A DNA stretch of 64,000 nucleotides. Source: Egaibacter sp046050465 (GTDB lineage: Bacteria; Pseudomonadota; Gammaproteobacteria; Burkholderiales; Burkholderiaceae_C). The notes below the pieces were generated by a model, which saw nothing but the letters and a program-made list of their open reading frames with translations, had not been told where the DNA came from and made no database searches. Below are positions 25,212 through 34,970 of the stretch, one piece after another (positions within the stretch are counted from its first letter, which is position 1; every line of letters begins with the position of its first letter). The stretch lies in contig JBJOPS010000028.1 of assembly GCA_046050465.1 (NCBI GenBank), forward strand, positions 1 to 64,000. The letters are read 5' to 3'. The position numbers and the translations under genes are program-made.

Positions 25212-26984
25212 ATGCCGCTGAGCTTGAACCAACTCAACAGTGCGCCGCCAGCCGAGGCTGCGCAGATGCTCGACGGCCTGTACGAGCATTCCCCCTGGAT
25301 CGCAGAGCAAGCGCTGGCGCAGCGGCCGTTTCGTTCGCTGGCTCATCTGAAGCACACGATGGTGAAGGTACTGAACGCTGCAGGCCGTGACGCCCAACTG
25401 GCTTTGATTCGTGCCCACCCCGAGCTGGCCGGCAAAGCCATGCTCAACAAATCACTCACAGCCGAGTCAACTCATGAGCAGGGCCGGGCCGGCCTGACCG
25501 ACTGCACACCTGAAGAGTTCGCCAGGATCCAGCAACTCAATACTGACTACAACGCGAAATTCGGCTTCCCGTTCATTCTGGCGGTGCGGGGTGCACGGGG
25601 TGCCGGGCTGAGCAAGCAGCAGATTATCGACACGTTTGAGCGCCGCCTGCATGGGCATCCCGGCTTCGAGTTGCGGGAGTGCCTGCGCAACATTCATCGC
25701 ATCGTCGAAATCCGTCTGAACGACAAATTCGGCGTTGAGCCGGTCATCGGCAATCTGGTGTGGGACTGGCATGAGGCGCTGGCTGCATACACCGATCCGG
25801 GTTACGCCGGAAAAGGGCAGCTCACGGTAACTTACCTGACGGACGCCCACCGGGCGTGCGCCGCCCGGATCAAGATCCAGATGCTGGAATGCGGCTTTGA
25901 CGACGTGCGCATTGACGCAGTTGGCAACGTGGTGGGGCGCTACCTCTCCAGTGAAACATCCGCCAAAACTTTGCTGACCGGTTCGCATTACGACACGGTT
26001 CGAAACGGCGGCAAATACGACGGTCGCCTGGGTATTTTTGTGCCCATGGCTTGCGTGCGCGAACTCAAGCGCCAGGGCAAGCGACTCCCCTTTCACTTTG
26101 AAGTGGTGGGATTTGCCGAGGAAGAAGGTCAGCGCTACAAAGCCACTTTTCTGGGCTCCGGTGCGCTGGCAGGCCAGTTTGATCTGCACTGGCTTGAGCA
26201 GAAAGACGCCGACGGCATCTCCATGCGTGAAGCCATGGCGCATGCAGGCCTGAACATCGACGAGATTGCCGGGCTGAAACGCAATCCGGCTGACTACCTG
26301 GGCTTTGTCGAAGTCCATATCGAGCAGGGCCCGGTTTTGAATGAACTGGACTTGCCGCTGGGCGTGGTCACATCCATCAATGCCAGCGCACGCTACGCTG
26401 CGGAGGTTATCGGAACCGCCTGCCACGCCGGCACCACCCCGATGGACCGGCGCAGCGATGCGGCGGCGGCAGTAGCGGAAGTCATTCTTGCAGCTGAGAG
26501 GCGTGCCGCGCAGGATGGTGACTCGGTCGCCACGGTGGGCCAACTGCTGGTGCCCAGTGGGTCCATCAACGTGGTGCCGGGGCGCTGTCAGTTCACGCTG
26601 GACATGCGCGCTCCGAGTAACAGCCAGCGCGATGCCCTGGTGAATGACATCCTCGCTTCATTGGCCACCATTTGTGAGCGCCGCCAGGTGCACTACACGC
26701 TGGAAGAAACCATGCGTGCGTCTGCAGCCCCCAGTGCGCCGGGTTGGCAAAAGCGCTGGGAGCGGGCGGTGGACGCCCTGGGTGTTCCGCTGCATTGCAT
26801 GCCCAGTGGCGCGGGCCATGACGCCATGAAGCTGTTTGAAGTGATGCCCCAAGCCATGCTATTTGTGCGCGGCCAAAACTCCGGCATCAGCCACAACCCG
26901 CTCGAATCCACCACCAGCGACGATATGCAACTGGCCGTGGAAGCCTTTTCCGTGCTGCTTGAAAACCTCGCCGCCGAATACTGA
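25212..26984 (+). CDS. Bifunctional OHCU decarboxylase / allantoate amidohydrolase fusion
   Basis: A 590-residue fusion. Residues 1 to about 170 are a UraD domain (catalytic histidine in HPELAGKAM near residue 69; FGFPFILAVRG), which decarboxylates OHCU to S-allantoin. Residues about 185-590 are an M20-type allantoate amidohydrolase with metal ligands in GSHYDTVRNGGKYDG (about 257-271), AEEEGQR, EVHIEQGPVL and GAGHDAMKL. It combines the steps on either side of allantoinase, whose gene precedes it by 3 bases. Ureidoglycine or ureidoglycolate hydrolysis by the second half is an alternative. Such fusions occur in betaproteobacteria. Confidence 0.93.
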   Translation: MPLSLNQLNSAPPAEAAQMLDGLYEHSPWIAEQALAQRPFRSLAHLKHTMVKVLNAAGRDAQLALIRAHPELAGKAMLNKSLTAESTHEQGRAGLTDCTPEEFARIQQLNTDYNAKFGFPFILAVRGARGAGLSKQQIIDTFERRLHGHPGFELRECLRNIHRIVEIRLNDKFGVEPVIGNLVWDWHEALAAYTDPGYAGKGQLTVTYLTDAHRACAARIKIQMLECGFDDVRIDAVGNVVGRYLSSETSAKTLLTGSHYDTVRNGGKYDGRLGIFVPMACVRELKRQGKRLPFHFEVVGFAEEEGQRYKATFLGSGALAGQFDLHWLEQKDADGISMREAMAHAGLNIDEIAGLKRNPADYLGFVEVHIEQGPVLNELDLPLGVVTSINASARYAAEVIGTACHAGTTPMDRRSDAAAAVAEVILAAERRAAQDGDSVATVGQLLVPSGSINVVPGRCQFTLDMRAPSNSQRDALVNDILASLATICERRQVHYTLEETMRASAAPSAPGWQKRWERAVDALGVPLHCMPSGAGHDAMKLFEVMPQAMLFVRGQNSGISHNPLESTTSDDMQLAVEAFSVLLENLAAEY

Positions 26985-27008
26985 TTTTCCCTTTTACCGA
27001 CTTGACCC

Positions 27009-28232
27009 ATGAACACTTACGAACAACTGGATGCCTGGATCGATTCCCACTTTGACGAACAAGTGCGCTTTCTGCAAGAACTGATCCGCGTGCCCACCGA
27101 CACACCGCCCGGCAACAATGCACCGCATGCCGAGCGCACGGCCGAGCTGCTGCACGGCTTCGGGCTGGATGCCGAGAAGCATCCCGTGCCGGAAGCCGAA
27201 GTCAAAGCGTTCGGGCTGGAAAGTGTCACCAACCTGGTCGTGCGCCGGAAATACGGGCCCGGCAAAACCGTGCTGCTCAACGCCCATGGCGATGTGGTGC
27301 CACCCGGTGAAGGCTGGACCAAGAACCCCTATGGCGGGGAGATTGAGAACGGCAAAATTTACGGACGCGCTGCAGCTGTCAGCAAATGCGATTTTTCAAC
27401 CTATGCCTTTGCCGTGCGTGCGCTGGAAGCCGTTGCCAAGCCCAATGCGGGTAGTGTGGAGCTGCTATTCACTTACGATGAAGAGTTTGGTGGCGAGGTG
27501 GGGCCAGAGTGGCTGCTCAAGCACAAGATCATCAAACCCGATTTGATGATTGCCGCGGGCTTCAGCTACCAGGTCATCACAGCCCACAACGGCTGTTTGC
27601 AGATGGAGGTCACCGTGCACGGCAAGATGGCGCACGCCGCCATCCCGGACTCGGGCGTGGACGCCATGCAGGCGGCAGTCAGCATCCTCGGCGCGCTGTA
27701 CCAGCAAAACACGCTGTACAAACAAATCAGCTCCGAAGTGGCTGGCATCAACCACCCGTACCTGAACGTCGGCATGATTGAAGGCGGTACCAACACCAAC
27801 GTGGTGCCAGGCCGCGTGACGTTCAAGCTGGACCGGCGCATGATTCCCGAGGAGAACCCGGCTGAAGTGGAAGCGACCCTGCGCAAAATCATCACCGATA
27901 CGGCTGCGCAACACGCGGGTGTGACGGTGGACATCAAGCGCATGCTGCTGGCCAACGCCATGCGGCCGCTGCCTGGCAACAAGCCGTTGGTAGACGCCAT
28001 TCAGAAACACGGTGAGCAGGTGTTTGGCGAGAGGATACCCGCACTGGGAACGCCGCTGTACACCGACGTGCGCCTGTTCTGCGAGGCCGGCATTCCCGGC
28101 GTGATTTACGGCGCCGGGCCCCGCACGGTGCTGGAATCACACGCCAAGCGCGCCGACGAACGGCTGGAGCTGGAAGACCTGCGCCGCGCCACCAAGGTGA
28201 TTGCCCGCGCGCTGAGCGATCTGCTGGGCTGA
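27009..28232 (+). CDS. M20 family amidohydrolase/peptidase (ArgE/DapE type)
   Basis: A 407-residue M20 zinc hydrolase: LLNAHGDVVPPGEGW supplies the first metal ligands, AAAVSKCDFSTY the bridging aspartate region and TYDEEFGGE the catalytic glutamate. The dimerisation domain carries VHGKMAHAAIPDSGVDA and the C-terminal histidine lies in LESHAKRADE. It follows the UraD fusion by 24 bases, so it probably acts in the same pathway, for example on ureidoglycolate or a related N-carbamoyl compound; that substrate is inference. Confidence 0.88.
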   Translation: MNTYEQLDAWIDSHFDEQVRFLQELIRVPTDTPPGNNAPHAERTAELLHGFGLDAEKHPVPEAEVKAFGLESVTNLVVRRKYGPGKTVLLNAHGDVVPPGEGWTKNPYGGEIENGKIYGRAAAVSKCDFSTYAFAVRALEAVAKPNAGSVELLFTYDEEFGGEVGPEWLLKHKIIKPDLMIAAGFSYQVITAHNGCLQMEVTVHGKMAHAAIPDSGVDAMQAAVSILGALYQQNTLYKQISSEVAGINHPYLNVGMIEGGTNTNVVPGRVTFKLDRRMIPEENPAEVEATLRKIITDTAAQHAGVTVDIKRMLLANAMRPLPGNKPLVDAIQKHGEQVFGERIPALGTPLYTDVRLFCEAGIPGVIYGAGPRTVLESHAKRADERLELEDLRRATKVIARALSDLLG

Positions 28233-28267
28233 CCTGCGACCACTGCACAGGCGGCTTACCGGGAACG

Positions 28268-28298
28268 ACTGACTCAAGGCCTGGTCGGGGGAGTCAGT
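28268..28298 (+). terminator. Hairpin after the purine operon
   Basis: ACTGACTC (28268-28275) pairs perfectly with GAGTCAGT (28291-28298) across a 15-base loop, 35 bases after the M20 gene. There is no T-tract, so intrinsic termination is uncertain; an mRNA end-stabilising role is possible. Confidence 0.35.
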
Positions 28299-28482
28299 AA
28301 GACAACATCACCGTCAGCGACGACATGGGCTGGCACCACGAGTCCTTTATTGCCAAAAACAGGAAATATTGCCCAAAACCCCCCGGTTTGGTCAAACACC
28401 CATCATTTGAATGTCGGTACACACGGATTAAATGGGTAACATTGCGATTTAGTGCAATGCAACCGTCTGAAAAGTCCACCCA

Positions 28483-29388
28483 ATGAATGCCACAAGCAGT
28501 CCTAGTCAAGAGGATCTTGCTCGTTACTACTCGCTTATTACTGAAGTAGTGGGGGTCCGGCGACATGTTGATTTGATGCATTGGCTGCAAGGTGGCATCC
28601 AGCAATATCTGCCACATGACATCATGGTGGCGGCCTGGGGTGATTTCCACCTGGGCCTGATCCACTATGACGTAGTCTCTGCCATGCCGGGAGTCCGGTC
28701 CGAAAGTGCAATAGCTGAAACCATTACCCCTTTATTGACAGGTCTCTTTGACCGCTGGATTGCGCAGGACAAGAAGCCATTTGCACTCAATGGGGCTCAA
28801 GAGGGCTTCGCCTGGGAAAGTGTGGCGAAGCAAGGCCCCATCGGGGAAGCCATGCGCCGGATGAGATCGTCAATCATTCACGGAATCAGCGATCAGAGAG
28901 GTCGACACGACTGTTTGTACGTACTGTTCAGCTCTCAACTCAAGCGCAATCCAAACGAGCGTGCTGCGCTTAAATTTTTGCTGCCTTATATTGATACCGC
29001 TCTGCGTCAAGTTGAACTTTTACCCAATCAATATCCGACTGCCAAAGCCATAGTATCGCCGACTAGAGTGGCAAACCTTGACGAAACAAGCCCATCAACC
29101 GATAGCAATACGCTGACCGAGCGTGAGGCAGAGATCATGAAATGGGTCGCTTTGGGTAAAACCAACAGCGAAATAGGCAGTATTTTGAACGTCAGTTCCT
29201 TCACCATCAAAAACCACATGCAGCGCATTTTCAAAAAACTCGACGTGTTTAACCGTGCACAAGCCGTCGCTACATTTAGCAACAATAGTTGGAACAATAC
29301 CTCCATTGACCCTGTAACTCCCGAAAACTCTACCTCTAACCTCATAGTGCCACTTACTGCTTTTGGCAACACACAACAAAATGCTTGA
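28483..29388 (+). CDS. epsA: LuxR-type regulator, XrtB/PEP-CTERM-associated EpsA family
   Basis: A 301-residue protein with a variable N-terminal domain (residues 10-180) and a C-terminal LuxR helix-turn-helix at about 211-255 (LTEREAEIMKWVALGKTNSEIGSILNV, TIKNHMQRIFKKLDV). The domain order and the adjacent sugar transferase match the EpsA regulators linked to exosortase/PEP-CTERM exopolysaccharide loci. It overlaps the transferase gene by eight bases. The DNA is visibly AT-richer than the purine genes before it. Confidence 0.85.
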   Translation: MNATSSPSQEDLARYYSLITEVVGVRRHVDLMHWLQGGIQQYLPHDIMVAAWGDFHLGLIHYDVVSAMPGVRSESAIAETITPLLTGLFDRWIAQDKKPFALNGAQEGFAWESVAKQGPIGEAMRRMRSSIIHGISDQRGRHDCLYVLFSSQLKRNPNERAALKFLLPYIDTALRQVELLPNQYPTAKAIVSPTRVANLDETSPSTDSNTLTEREAEIMKWVALGKTNSEIGSILNVSSFTIKNHMQRIFKKLDVFNRAQAVATFSNNSWNNTSIDPVTPENSTSNLIVPLTAFGNTQQNA

Positions 29389-30802
29389 GGCAAGGCGAGC
29401 AAATCAGGCCAAATCGCTCTCTGTCCATAACAAGCCCGGGCCACTTGGCAAAGACAACCTAATTAGCGCCATTGAAATCGGCCTGGAGCCTGGGGCGCTG
29501 GTACTGTCACTGTGGCTAACCGCCATATTTTTTGAGGGTCAATTACCCGCCTCGTACTTGGTGCTCTCCGTACTGGTATTTGCGATCACGTTCCCGGGCG
29601 CGTCGCGCCTGCACTCCTCCCCATGGCAGTTATGCACAAATGTCATCGTAAATTGGCTATGGACAGGTACCCTACTGCTCCTAACCGGTTCTGTAACGCA
29701 TTACCTTGAGGAATTCTCACGGAGTGTGCTTTTGGTATGGTTGGTTACGGCTCCTATTGCTCAAATTGGAAGCCATCTTTTGCTTCGAGCAATGGCCCCA
29801 TACCTTGTCAGTCTGCAGGGGCCCGCACAGAAAGCTATCATTGTTGGCATGAATGAGCAAGGCGTGGCCTTGGCCAGTCGAGTCGGAGAAACACCCTACT
29901 CGCGTATTGAGTTCTATGGCTTTTTCGATGATCGTGAGCTGAACCGGCTGGATGCCTCCAGCGATTACCGACTGCTGGGCGGACTGGTTGATCTGCCCGA
30001 GTTCGTGCAAGAAAAAAACATTCAGCTGATTTACCTGTCCCTCCCAATGGCCTCGCAACCCCGGATTTTGCAAGTACTGGACGGATTGAAGGATACGACA
30101 GCATCCATCTTTTTTGTGCCGGACATGTTCGTAACAGATTTGGTCCAGGGGCATGCCGGCTCAGTATGTGGAATGCCTGTCATATCAGTCTGCGAAACCC
30201 CATTCAGGGGCTCGAATGGGGTTGCCAAACGCCTAAGTGACATTGTTCTGTCTGCGTTGATTCTCGTGCTGATTTCACCGCTCCTCGTCGTCATCGCGGC
30301 CCTCATCAAACACGGATCTCCTGGTCCAGTTATTTTTCGGCAGCGCCGGTACGGACTAGATGGCAAGGAAATCATTGTCTACAAATTTCGCTCCATGACA
30401 GTGACAGAAGATGGCAATGCAATCACACAGGCAAAGAAAAATGACTCCCGCATCACACCGCTTGGGGCTTTTCTTCGTAAAACCTCACTGGACGAGCTTC
30501 CGCAATTCATCAACGTGCTGCAAGGACGCATGAGTATTGTTGGTCCCAGACCACATGCAGTGGCACACAATGAGATGTACCGCAAGCTTATAAAAGGCTA
30601 CATGGTGCGTCACAAGGTCAAACCGGGCATCACAGGCTGGGCACAGGTGAATGGCTTCAGGGGGGAGACCGACACTCTGGACAAAATGCAGGGCCGCATT
30701 GACTTTGACCTGGAATACTTACGAAATTGGTCCCTTCAATTGGATCTCTATATTATTTTCAAGACCGTACGGCTCGTTATCAACGATCAGCGCGCCTACT
30801 GA
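29381..30802 (+). CDS. Undecaprenyl-phosphate sugar phosphotransferase (EpsB/WcaJ type)
   Basis: A 473-residue polyprenol-phosphate hexose-1-phosphate transferase. The N-terminal half has about four helices and a CoA-binding-like domain (GPAQKAIIVGMNEQGVAL). The C-terminal catalytic domain has VAKRLSDIVLSALILVLISP, GPVIFRQRRYGLDGKEI, YKFRSMTV, LRKTSLDELPQFINVL, MSIVGPRPHAV and GITGWAQVNGFRGET. It starts exopolysaccharide repeat-unit assembly on the inner membrane. ATG 29381 was chosen over TTG 29363; it overlaps the epsA stop. No other eps genes follow, so this is a fragment of the usual cluster. Confidence 0.93.
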   Translation: MLEARRANQAKSLSVHNKPGPLGKDNLISAIEIGLEPGALVLSLWLTAIFFEGQLPASYLVLSVLVFAITFPGASRLHSSPWQLCTNVIVNWLWTGTLLLLTGSVTHYLEEFSRSVLLVWLVTAPIAQIGSHLLLRAMAPYLVSLQGPAQKAIIVGMNEQGVALASRVGETPYSRIEFYGFFDDRELNRLDASSDYRLLGGLVDLPEFVQEKNIQLIYLSLPMASQPRILQVLDGLKDTTASIFFVPDMFVTDLVQGHAGSVCGMPVISVCETPFRGSNGVAKRLSDIVLSALILVLISPLLVVIAALIKHGSPGPVIFRQRRYGLDGKEIIVYKFRSMTVTEDGNAITQAKKNDSRITPLGAFLRKTSLDELPQFINVLQGRMSIVGPRPHAVAHNEMYRKLIKGYMVRHKVKPGITGWAQVNGFRGETDTLDKMQGRIDFDLEYLRNWSLQLDLYIIFKTVRLVINDQRAY

Positions 30803-30862
30803 GGCGGCACTGATTTATTGGCGATACTCTCGTCGGCCACATTGCCCTCTCTGGATGCTCGC

Positions 30863-32752
30863 ATGGCGCTTATTACCCTCCTGAACGCCCAACTGGCTTT
30901 TGGTCACATCCCACTTCTGGATAAGACTGATTTTTCGCTTGAGACTGCCGAGCGCGTTGGCTTGATTGGGCGCAACGGGACTGGCAAGTCATCCATGCTC
31001 AAGATTTTGGCAGGGCAGGAGAAGCCCGACGATGGGACACTGCAGTATCAGCAAAATCTAAGGTTGGCCTATGTGGCGCAGGAGCCTGTACTGGAGCCTC
31101 ATGCCACTGTTTTTGCCTCGGTTAGCGCCGGATTGTCGCAAGTCATCGCACTCATTGATCAGTATTGCGCTGGCGAGGGTGATCTGAATGCCATTCAAGG
31201 CGAAATAGAAACCTATGACGGATGGAACTGGGAGCAACGCGTTAACGAAACATTGCACAGACTTCATTTGGAGGGCAACGCTTTGGTCAACACCCTGTCA
31301 GGAGGTACCAGGAAACGGGTTGCGTTGGCACAGGCTTTGGTCACCCAGCCAGACGTGCTGTTACTTGACGAACCAACGAACCACCTTGACCTGGACTCCA
31401 TTGAGTGGCTTGAAGACTTGCTGATCGATTTCAAGGGAAGCATCGTAACCGTCACGCATGATCGCGCCTTTCTTGACCGGGTTGCCAATCGCATTGTGGA
31501 GCTCGATCGTGGGCATTTAAGCTCTTACCCAGGAAATTTTGCTCAATATCTCATCCAAAAGGAGGCGCAACTGGCACAGGAAGCTGTGGTTAACGCTCAA
31601 GCCGACAAATTGTTGGCACAAGAAGAGGTCTGGGTGCGAAAAGGTGTGGAAGCCAGGCGCACGCGCAGCCATAGCCGCATGGTTCGATTGGAGCGCCTGA
31701 GAAACCGCCGGGCAGCACGGCGCGATGCCTTGGGTAGCATCAAGCTGGATGTATCCTCTGGGGTGCCGAGTGGAAAACTAGTTGCCGAACTCACAAATGT
31801 GCGCCTGTCCTTCGGTGAAAAATTGATTGCCAACAATCTCTCCAGCACGATCCTGCGGGGAGACAAGGTTGGCTTGATCGGCCCCAATGGTGTCGGCAAA
31901 TCCACCCTGCTAAAACTAATCTTGGGCGAATTGATGCCTGACAGCGGCAAGGTTCGCCAGGGGACCAATCTGCAGATCGCCTACTTTGACCAAATGCGCA
32001 ATGCTCTTGATCTAGATGCTTCACTGGAAAACTTCATCAGTCCGGGTAGCGAATGGATTGAAATTGGAGCCCAGCGCAAACACGTGAAGAGTTACCTGAC
32101 TGATTTTCTATTTTCACCTGCGCGTGCAAACTCCCCCGTACGTTCGCTGTCAGGCGGGGAACGCAACCGCCTGCTGCTGGCACGCCTGTTTGCCCGCCCT
32201 GCAAACGTGCTGGTTCTGGACGAGCCAACAAATGATCTGGATATCGACACCCTGGAGCTACTGGAAGATCTGTTGCAAAATTACGAGGGCACTGTCTTTC
32301 TGGTCAGCCATGACCGGGCATTTCTGGACAATGTGGTGACCAGTACACTGGCTTTTGAGGGCAATGGCATGTGGTGCGAATACGAAGGGGGGGTTCAGGA
32401 CTGGCTAATCCAGTCCAAGCGCAGTCGACAATTAAAAGATGCCGCCGAATCGATCGCGAACCCGGCCATATCCACGAGGGGCGATGCCAGGAGTAATCCG
32501 GAAAAACCAACGAAGCGCGGCACAGCAATGCCCGGCAAGTTAAACAATAAAGACCAGCGGGAACTGGATGGTTTGCCGGATCGGATCGAGTCGCTGGAAA
32601 CTGCACAAGCAGCATTGCGAAAAGAACTCTCCGATGAATACCTTTATGCTCGTGACCCTGTTCACGCCAATAGCCTCTACCAGCGGGACGCGGAATTGGA
32701 CGCGGAGTTGCTAACTGCGTTGACACGCTGGGAGGAACTGTCAGCCAAATAG
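30863..32752 (+). CDS. uup: ABC-F family ATPase Uup
   Basis: A 629-residue soluble twin ATPase. Walker A motifs are GRNGTGKSS and GPNGVGKST; the signatures LSGGTRKRVALA and LSGGERNRLLLA precede LLDEPTNHLDLDSIEWLE and VLDEPTNDLDIDTLELLE. A basic interdomain linker (residues about 245-310) and a C-terminal coiled coil (RELDGLPDRIESLETAQAAL) are typical of Uup, which acts on ribosomes or branched DNA. The start ATG 30863 gives MALITLLNAQLAFGH, the family N-terminus; upstream in-frame codons look untranslated. Confidence 0.95.
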   Translation: MALITLLNAQLAFGHIPLLDKTDFSLETAERVGLIGRNGTGKSSMLKILAGQEKPDDGTLQYQQNLRLAYVAQEPVLEPHATVFASVSAGLSQVIALIDQYCAGEGDLNAIQGEIETYDGWNWEQRVNETLHRLHLEGNALVNTLSGGTRKRVALAQALVTQPDVLLLDEPTNHLDLDSIEWLEDLLIDFKGSIVTVTHDRAFLDRVANRIVELDRGHLSSYPGNFAQYLIQKEAQLAQEAVVNAQADKLLAQEEVWVRKGVEARRTRSHSRMVRLERLRNRRAARRDALGSIKLDVSSGVPSGKLVAELTNVRLSFGEKLIANNLSSTILRGDKVGLIGPNGVGKSTLLKLILGELMPDSGKVRQGTNLQIAYFDQMRNALDLDASLENFISPGSEWIEIGAQRKHVKSYLTDFLFSPARANSPVRSLSGGERNRLLLARLFARPANVLVLDEPTNDLDIDTLELLEDLLQNYEGTVFLVSHDRAFLDNVVTSTLAFEGNGMWCEYEGGVQDWLIQSKRSRQLKDAAESIANPAISTRGDARSNPEKPTKRGTAMPGKLNNKDQRELDGLPDRIESLETAQAALRKELSDEYLYARDPVHANSLYQRDAELDAELLTALTRWEELSAK

Positions 32753-32853
32753 ATGTCGCCTATTTCAGAGATTTCCGAGAACACTCTATGGACATTGGTT
32801 CAGTCAGGCCGGATTAGCGTTGCTGCTGTAAACACACAATCGAACCTATCAAA

Positions 32854-33984
32854 ATGATGGAAGAGACGTCGCCAAATCCGATTTACATTCTTCATCTGGA
32901 AGACTCGACCCTGGATCATGATCTGGTATGCCGTTCTCTGGATGCAGCCGCACTGAGTTTCATCATTCATCGGGTTGATACGCTCGAAGCTTTTCTGGAT
33001 CAGGTAGAACATTCAGCGGTGGATGTCATCCTGGCCGACTACCGCTTGCCCGGATTCACCGCTATTGATGCATGGCAAGCGCTTCATGTCTTTTCGTCTG
33101 CCCCACCGTTTATTCTTCTTTCGGGAGCTATTGGAGAATCTGCTGCTGTGGAGGCAATCAAGCTGGGACTAAGTGACTACGTGCTGAAGGACAGCATGGG
33201 GAAATTGGCTCACGTCATCCTCCGGTCATTGGAGGTTCATCAGGCCCGAAAAGCCAAAGAGTGCGCAACAGCGGAACTTGCGGCTTCAGAGATTCGTTTG
33301 GCGGAGTTCGCCAGTCACTTGCAAACAACGATTGAACAAGAGCGCGCATCAATTGCCCGGGAAATTCATGACGATATCGGCGGATCGCTAGCTGCCGCAA
33401 ATCTGGACCTGGCATGGGTCAACAGACACACTACCAATGCGGCCGTACTTGAGCATCTGGCCGCGGCTACCGAGATGCTCCAGCACGCCCTGGGCGCGAG
33501 CCAACGCATCATGATGAATTTGCGGCCCGCCATTCTTGATCAAGGCTTGATTGCTTCTCTACAGTGGCTGGTCTCCCGATTCGAGAAACGAACAGGGGTC
33601 AAAATCAGGTTTCACTCATCTGGCTGTGAGCCCGAGGTTGCCAAGACAGCTCAGCTCACCGCCTACAGGACAGCCCAAGAAGCATTGACCAACATATCGA
33701 AATATGCACACTGTGACCTCGTCACCGTTGAGCTGACGGATACAGAAGGAATGCTCACGCTGGAGATAACTGATAACGGCCAGGGCATCTCCGAAGCTGA
33801 CTTTGCCAAGGTCAACTCTTTTGGCCTGAAGGGCCTGCGTGAACGTGCGAAAACTGCCGGTGGCTGGCTCGATGTCAGCACCCGCCTGGGTGCAGGCACA
33901 TCTATCATCCTTTCCATCCCGTTGTTACCGGTGCCCAACAGGCCAATCAGAAAGTATTTTGATGATTCAGGTAATCTTATGTGA
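32854..33984 (+). CDS. Hybrid REC-histidine kinase (HisKA_3/NarX type)
   Basis: A 376-residue soluble kinase with no membrane segment. Residues 8-130 form a receiver domain (LEDSTLDHD, DVILADYRLPGF with the phospho-acceptor Asp, LSGAIGE, YVLKD). A coiled coil leads to a HisKA_3 box REIHDDIGGSLAAANLDLAW, and the C-terminal ATPase has ITDNGQGISEAD and FGLKGLRERA. It is likely driven by another phosphodonor acting on the receiver. It overlaps the response regulator gene by 23 bases, forming a two-gene operon. The signal is unknown. Confidence 0.9.
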   Translation: MMEETSPNPIYILHLEDSTLDHDLVCRSLDAAALSFIIHRVDTLEAFLDQVEHSAVDVILADYRLPGFTAIDAWQALHVFSSAPPFILLSGAIGESAAVEAIKLGLSDYVLKDSMGKLAHVILRSLEVHQARKAKECATAELAASEIRLAEFASHLQTTIEQERASIAREIHDDIGGSLAAANLDLAWVNRHTTNAAVLEHLAAATEMLQHALGASQRIMMNLRPAILDQGLIASLQWLVSRFEKRTGVKIRFHSSGCEPEVAKTAQLTAYRTAQEALTNISKYAHCDLVTVELTDTEGMLTLEITDNGQGISEADFAKVNSFGLKGLRERAKTAGGWLDVSTRLGAGTSIILSIPLLPVPNRPIRKYFDDSGNLM

Positions 33985-34591
33985 CGATCATGCCGTGGTA
34001 CGACGCGGCATAAGGGACACTTTGGCCGAGGCTGTTGACATCAAGGTGATTGCCGAAGCAGGTAGCTATTCTGAAGCCCGGGAAGCTCTGAGAAGTTCAC
34101 CATGTGATGTTCTTGTCCTGGACCTGAACCTCCCCGGCAGAGGTGGGCTTGAGGTGCTGGCCACGTTGCGAGAGTCGAACTCCTCAGTCAAGGTATTGAT
34201 CTTGTCCATGTTTCCGGAAGATCAATATGCACTACGTTGCCTGCGTGCAGGAGCACAGGGCTACCTGAATAAGGCTGGCGATCCCGCTGAACTGGCTAAT
34301 GCTGTCAGAGCCGTTGCTCAGGGGCGCAAATTTGTTACCCCAGAAGTTGCACAAATGCTGGTTGAGAGCCTGTCGGCCCCAACCAACGAAACCCTGCATG
34401 CGGCATTATCTGAACGTGAGCTGCAAACCTTGATGAAAATTGCCTCCGGCAAAAGGCTTTCTGACATAGCTGAAGAGCTGATGCTGAGTCCTAAAACTGT
34501 CAGCGTCTATCGTTCGAGGGTTCTCGAAAAACTCAAGCTGTCAAATAATGCCGAGTTGACGGTTTATGCCATTCGAAATAATCTGGTGTAG
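33962..34591 (+). CDS. NarL/FixJ family response regulator
   Basis: A 209-residue regulator with an N-terminal receiver (CDDHAVVRRGIRDTL; Asp in DVLVLDLNLPGRGG; Lys in YLNKAGDP) and a C-terminal LuxR helix-turn-helix (LSERELQTLMKIASGKRLSDIAEELMLSPKTVSVYRSRVLEKLKL). The start ATG 33962 lies inside the kinase gene and gives MIQVILCDDHAVV. Its partner is the REC-kinase upstream. Its proximity to fliT and flhDC makes a link to motility control possible but unproven. Confidence 0.92.
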   Translation: MIQVILCDDHAVVRRGIRDTLAEAVDIKVIAEAGSYSEAREALRSSPCDVLVLDLNLPGRGGLEVLATLRESNSSVKVLILSMFPEDQYALRCLRAGAQGYLNKAGDPAELANAVRAVAQGRKFVTPEVAQMLVESLSAPTNETLHAALSERELQTLMKIASGKRLSDIAEELMLSPKTVSVYRSRVLEKLKLSNNAELTVYAIRNNLV

Positions 34592-34644
34592 CCCTGTTCG
34601 CTTGAATGGAACAAGAACGGCCCCAATACTTGTGCCCAGCATCC

Positions 34645-34851
34645 TCATGCCGAAGATTCAATTCTCTTGGTCTGCATGGCAGCGGCTCTGCGAATCAGGT
34701 CCAGTCTGGAATAAGGGATGCAAAAATGCATTGCACCGGCCGCGCGAGCGCCCTTCCCATTGGCAACTACTTCCGCAACCAGTTGACTTCTGTCCTGCAC
34801 CCCCTCCAGCAAGGCATCAATTTCCTCATGGGAAAGAAAGGATTTGCTCAT
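34645..34851 (-). CDS. Very short FliM-like protein (N-terminal CheY-binding motif), possible truncated fliM
   Basis: A strong GGAGG seven bases upstream of ATG 34851 supports translation. The 68 residues begin MSKSFLSHEEIDALLEGVQ, which matches the FliM N-terminus (the EIDALL segment binds phospho-CheY). A spacer then leads to MHFCIPYSRLDLIRRA, which recalls the IPYSxIEPIR element of the FliM middle domain, and the frame ends ten residues later. Full FliM is about 330 residues, so this is either an internally deleted fliM or a small protein keeping only the switch peptide. It is downstream of fliT on the same strand. Confidence 0.55.
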   Translation of the reverse strand: MSKSFLSHEEIDALLEGVQDRSQLVAEVVANGKGARAAGAMHFCIPYSRLDLIRRAAAMQTKRIESSA

Positions 34852-34970
34852 GAATTCGCCTCCAGCGTTTTCCCGGATTGGGGCCGATGCATTTACCCTC
34901 TCTGGCAACTCTGGTTTGATACACACGGTATTTCCCTTGAATTCGCCGCAAAACCGCAGGGTGAATAGGC

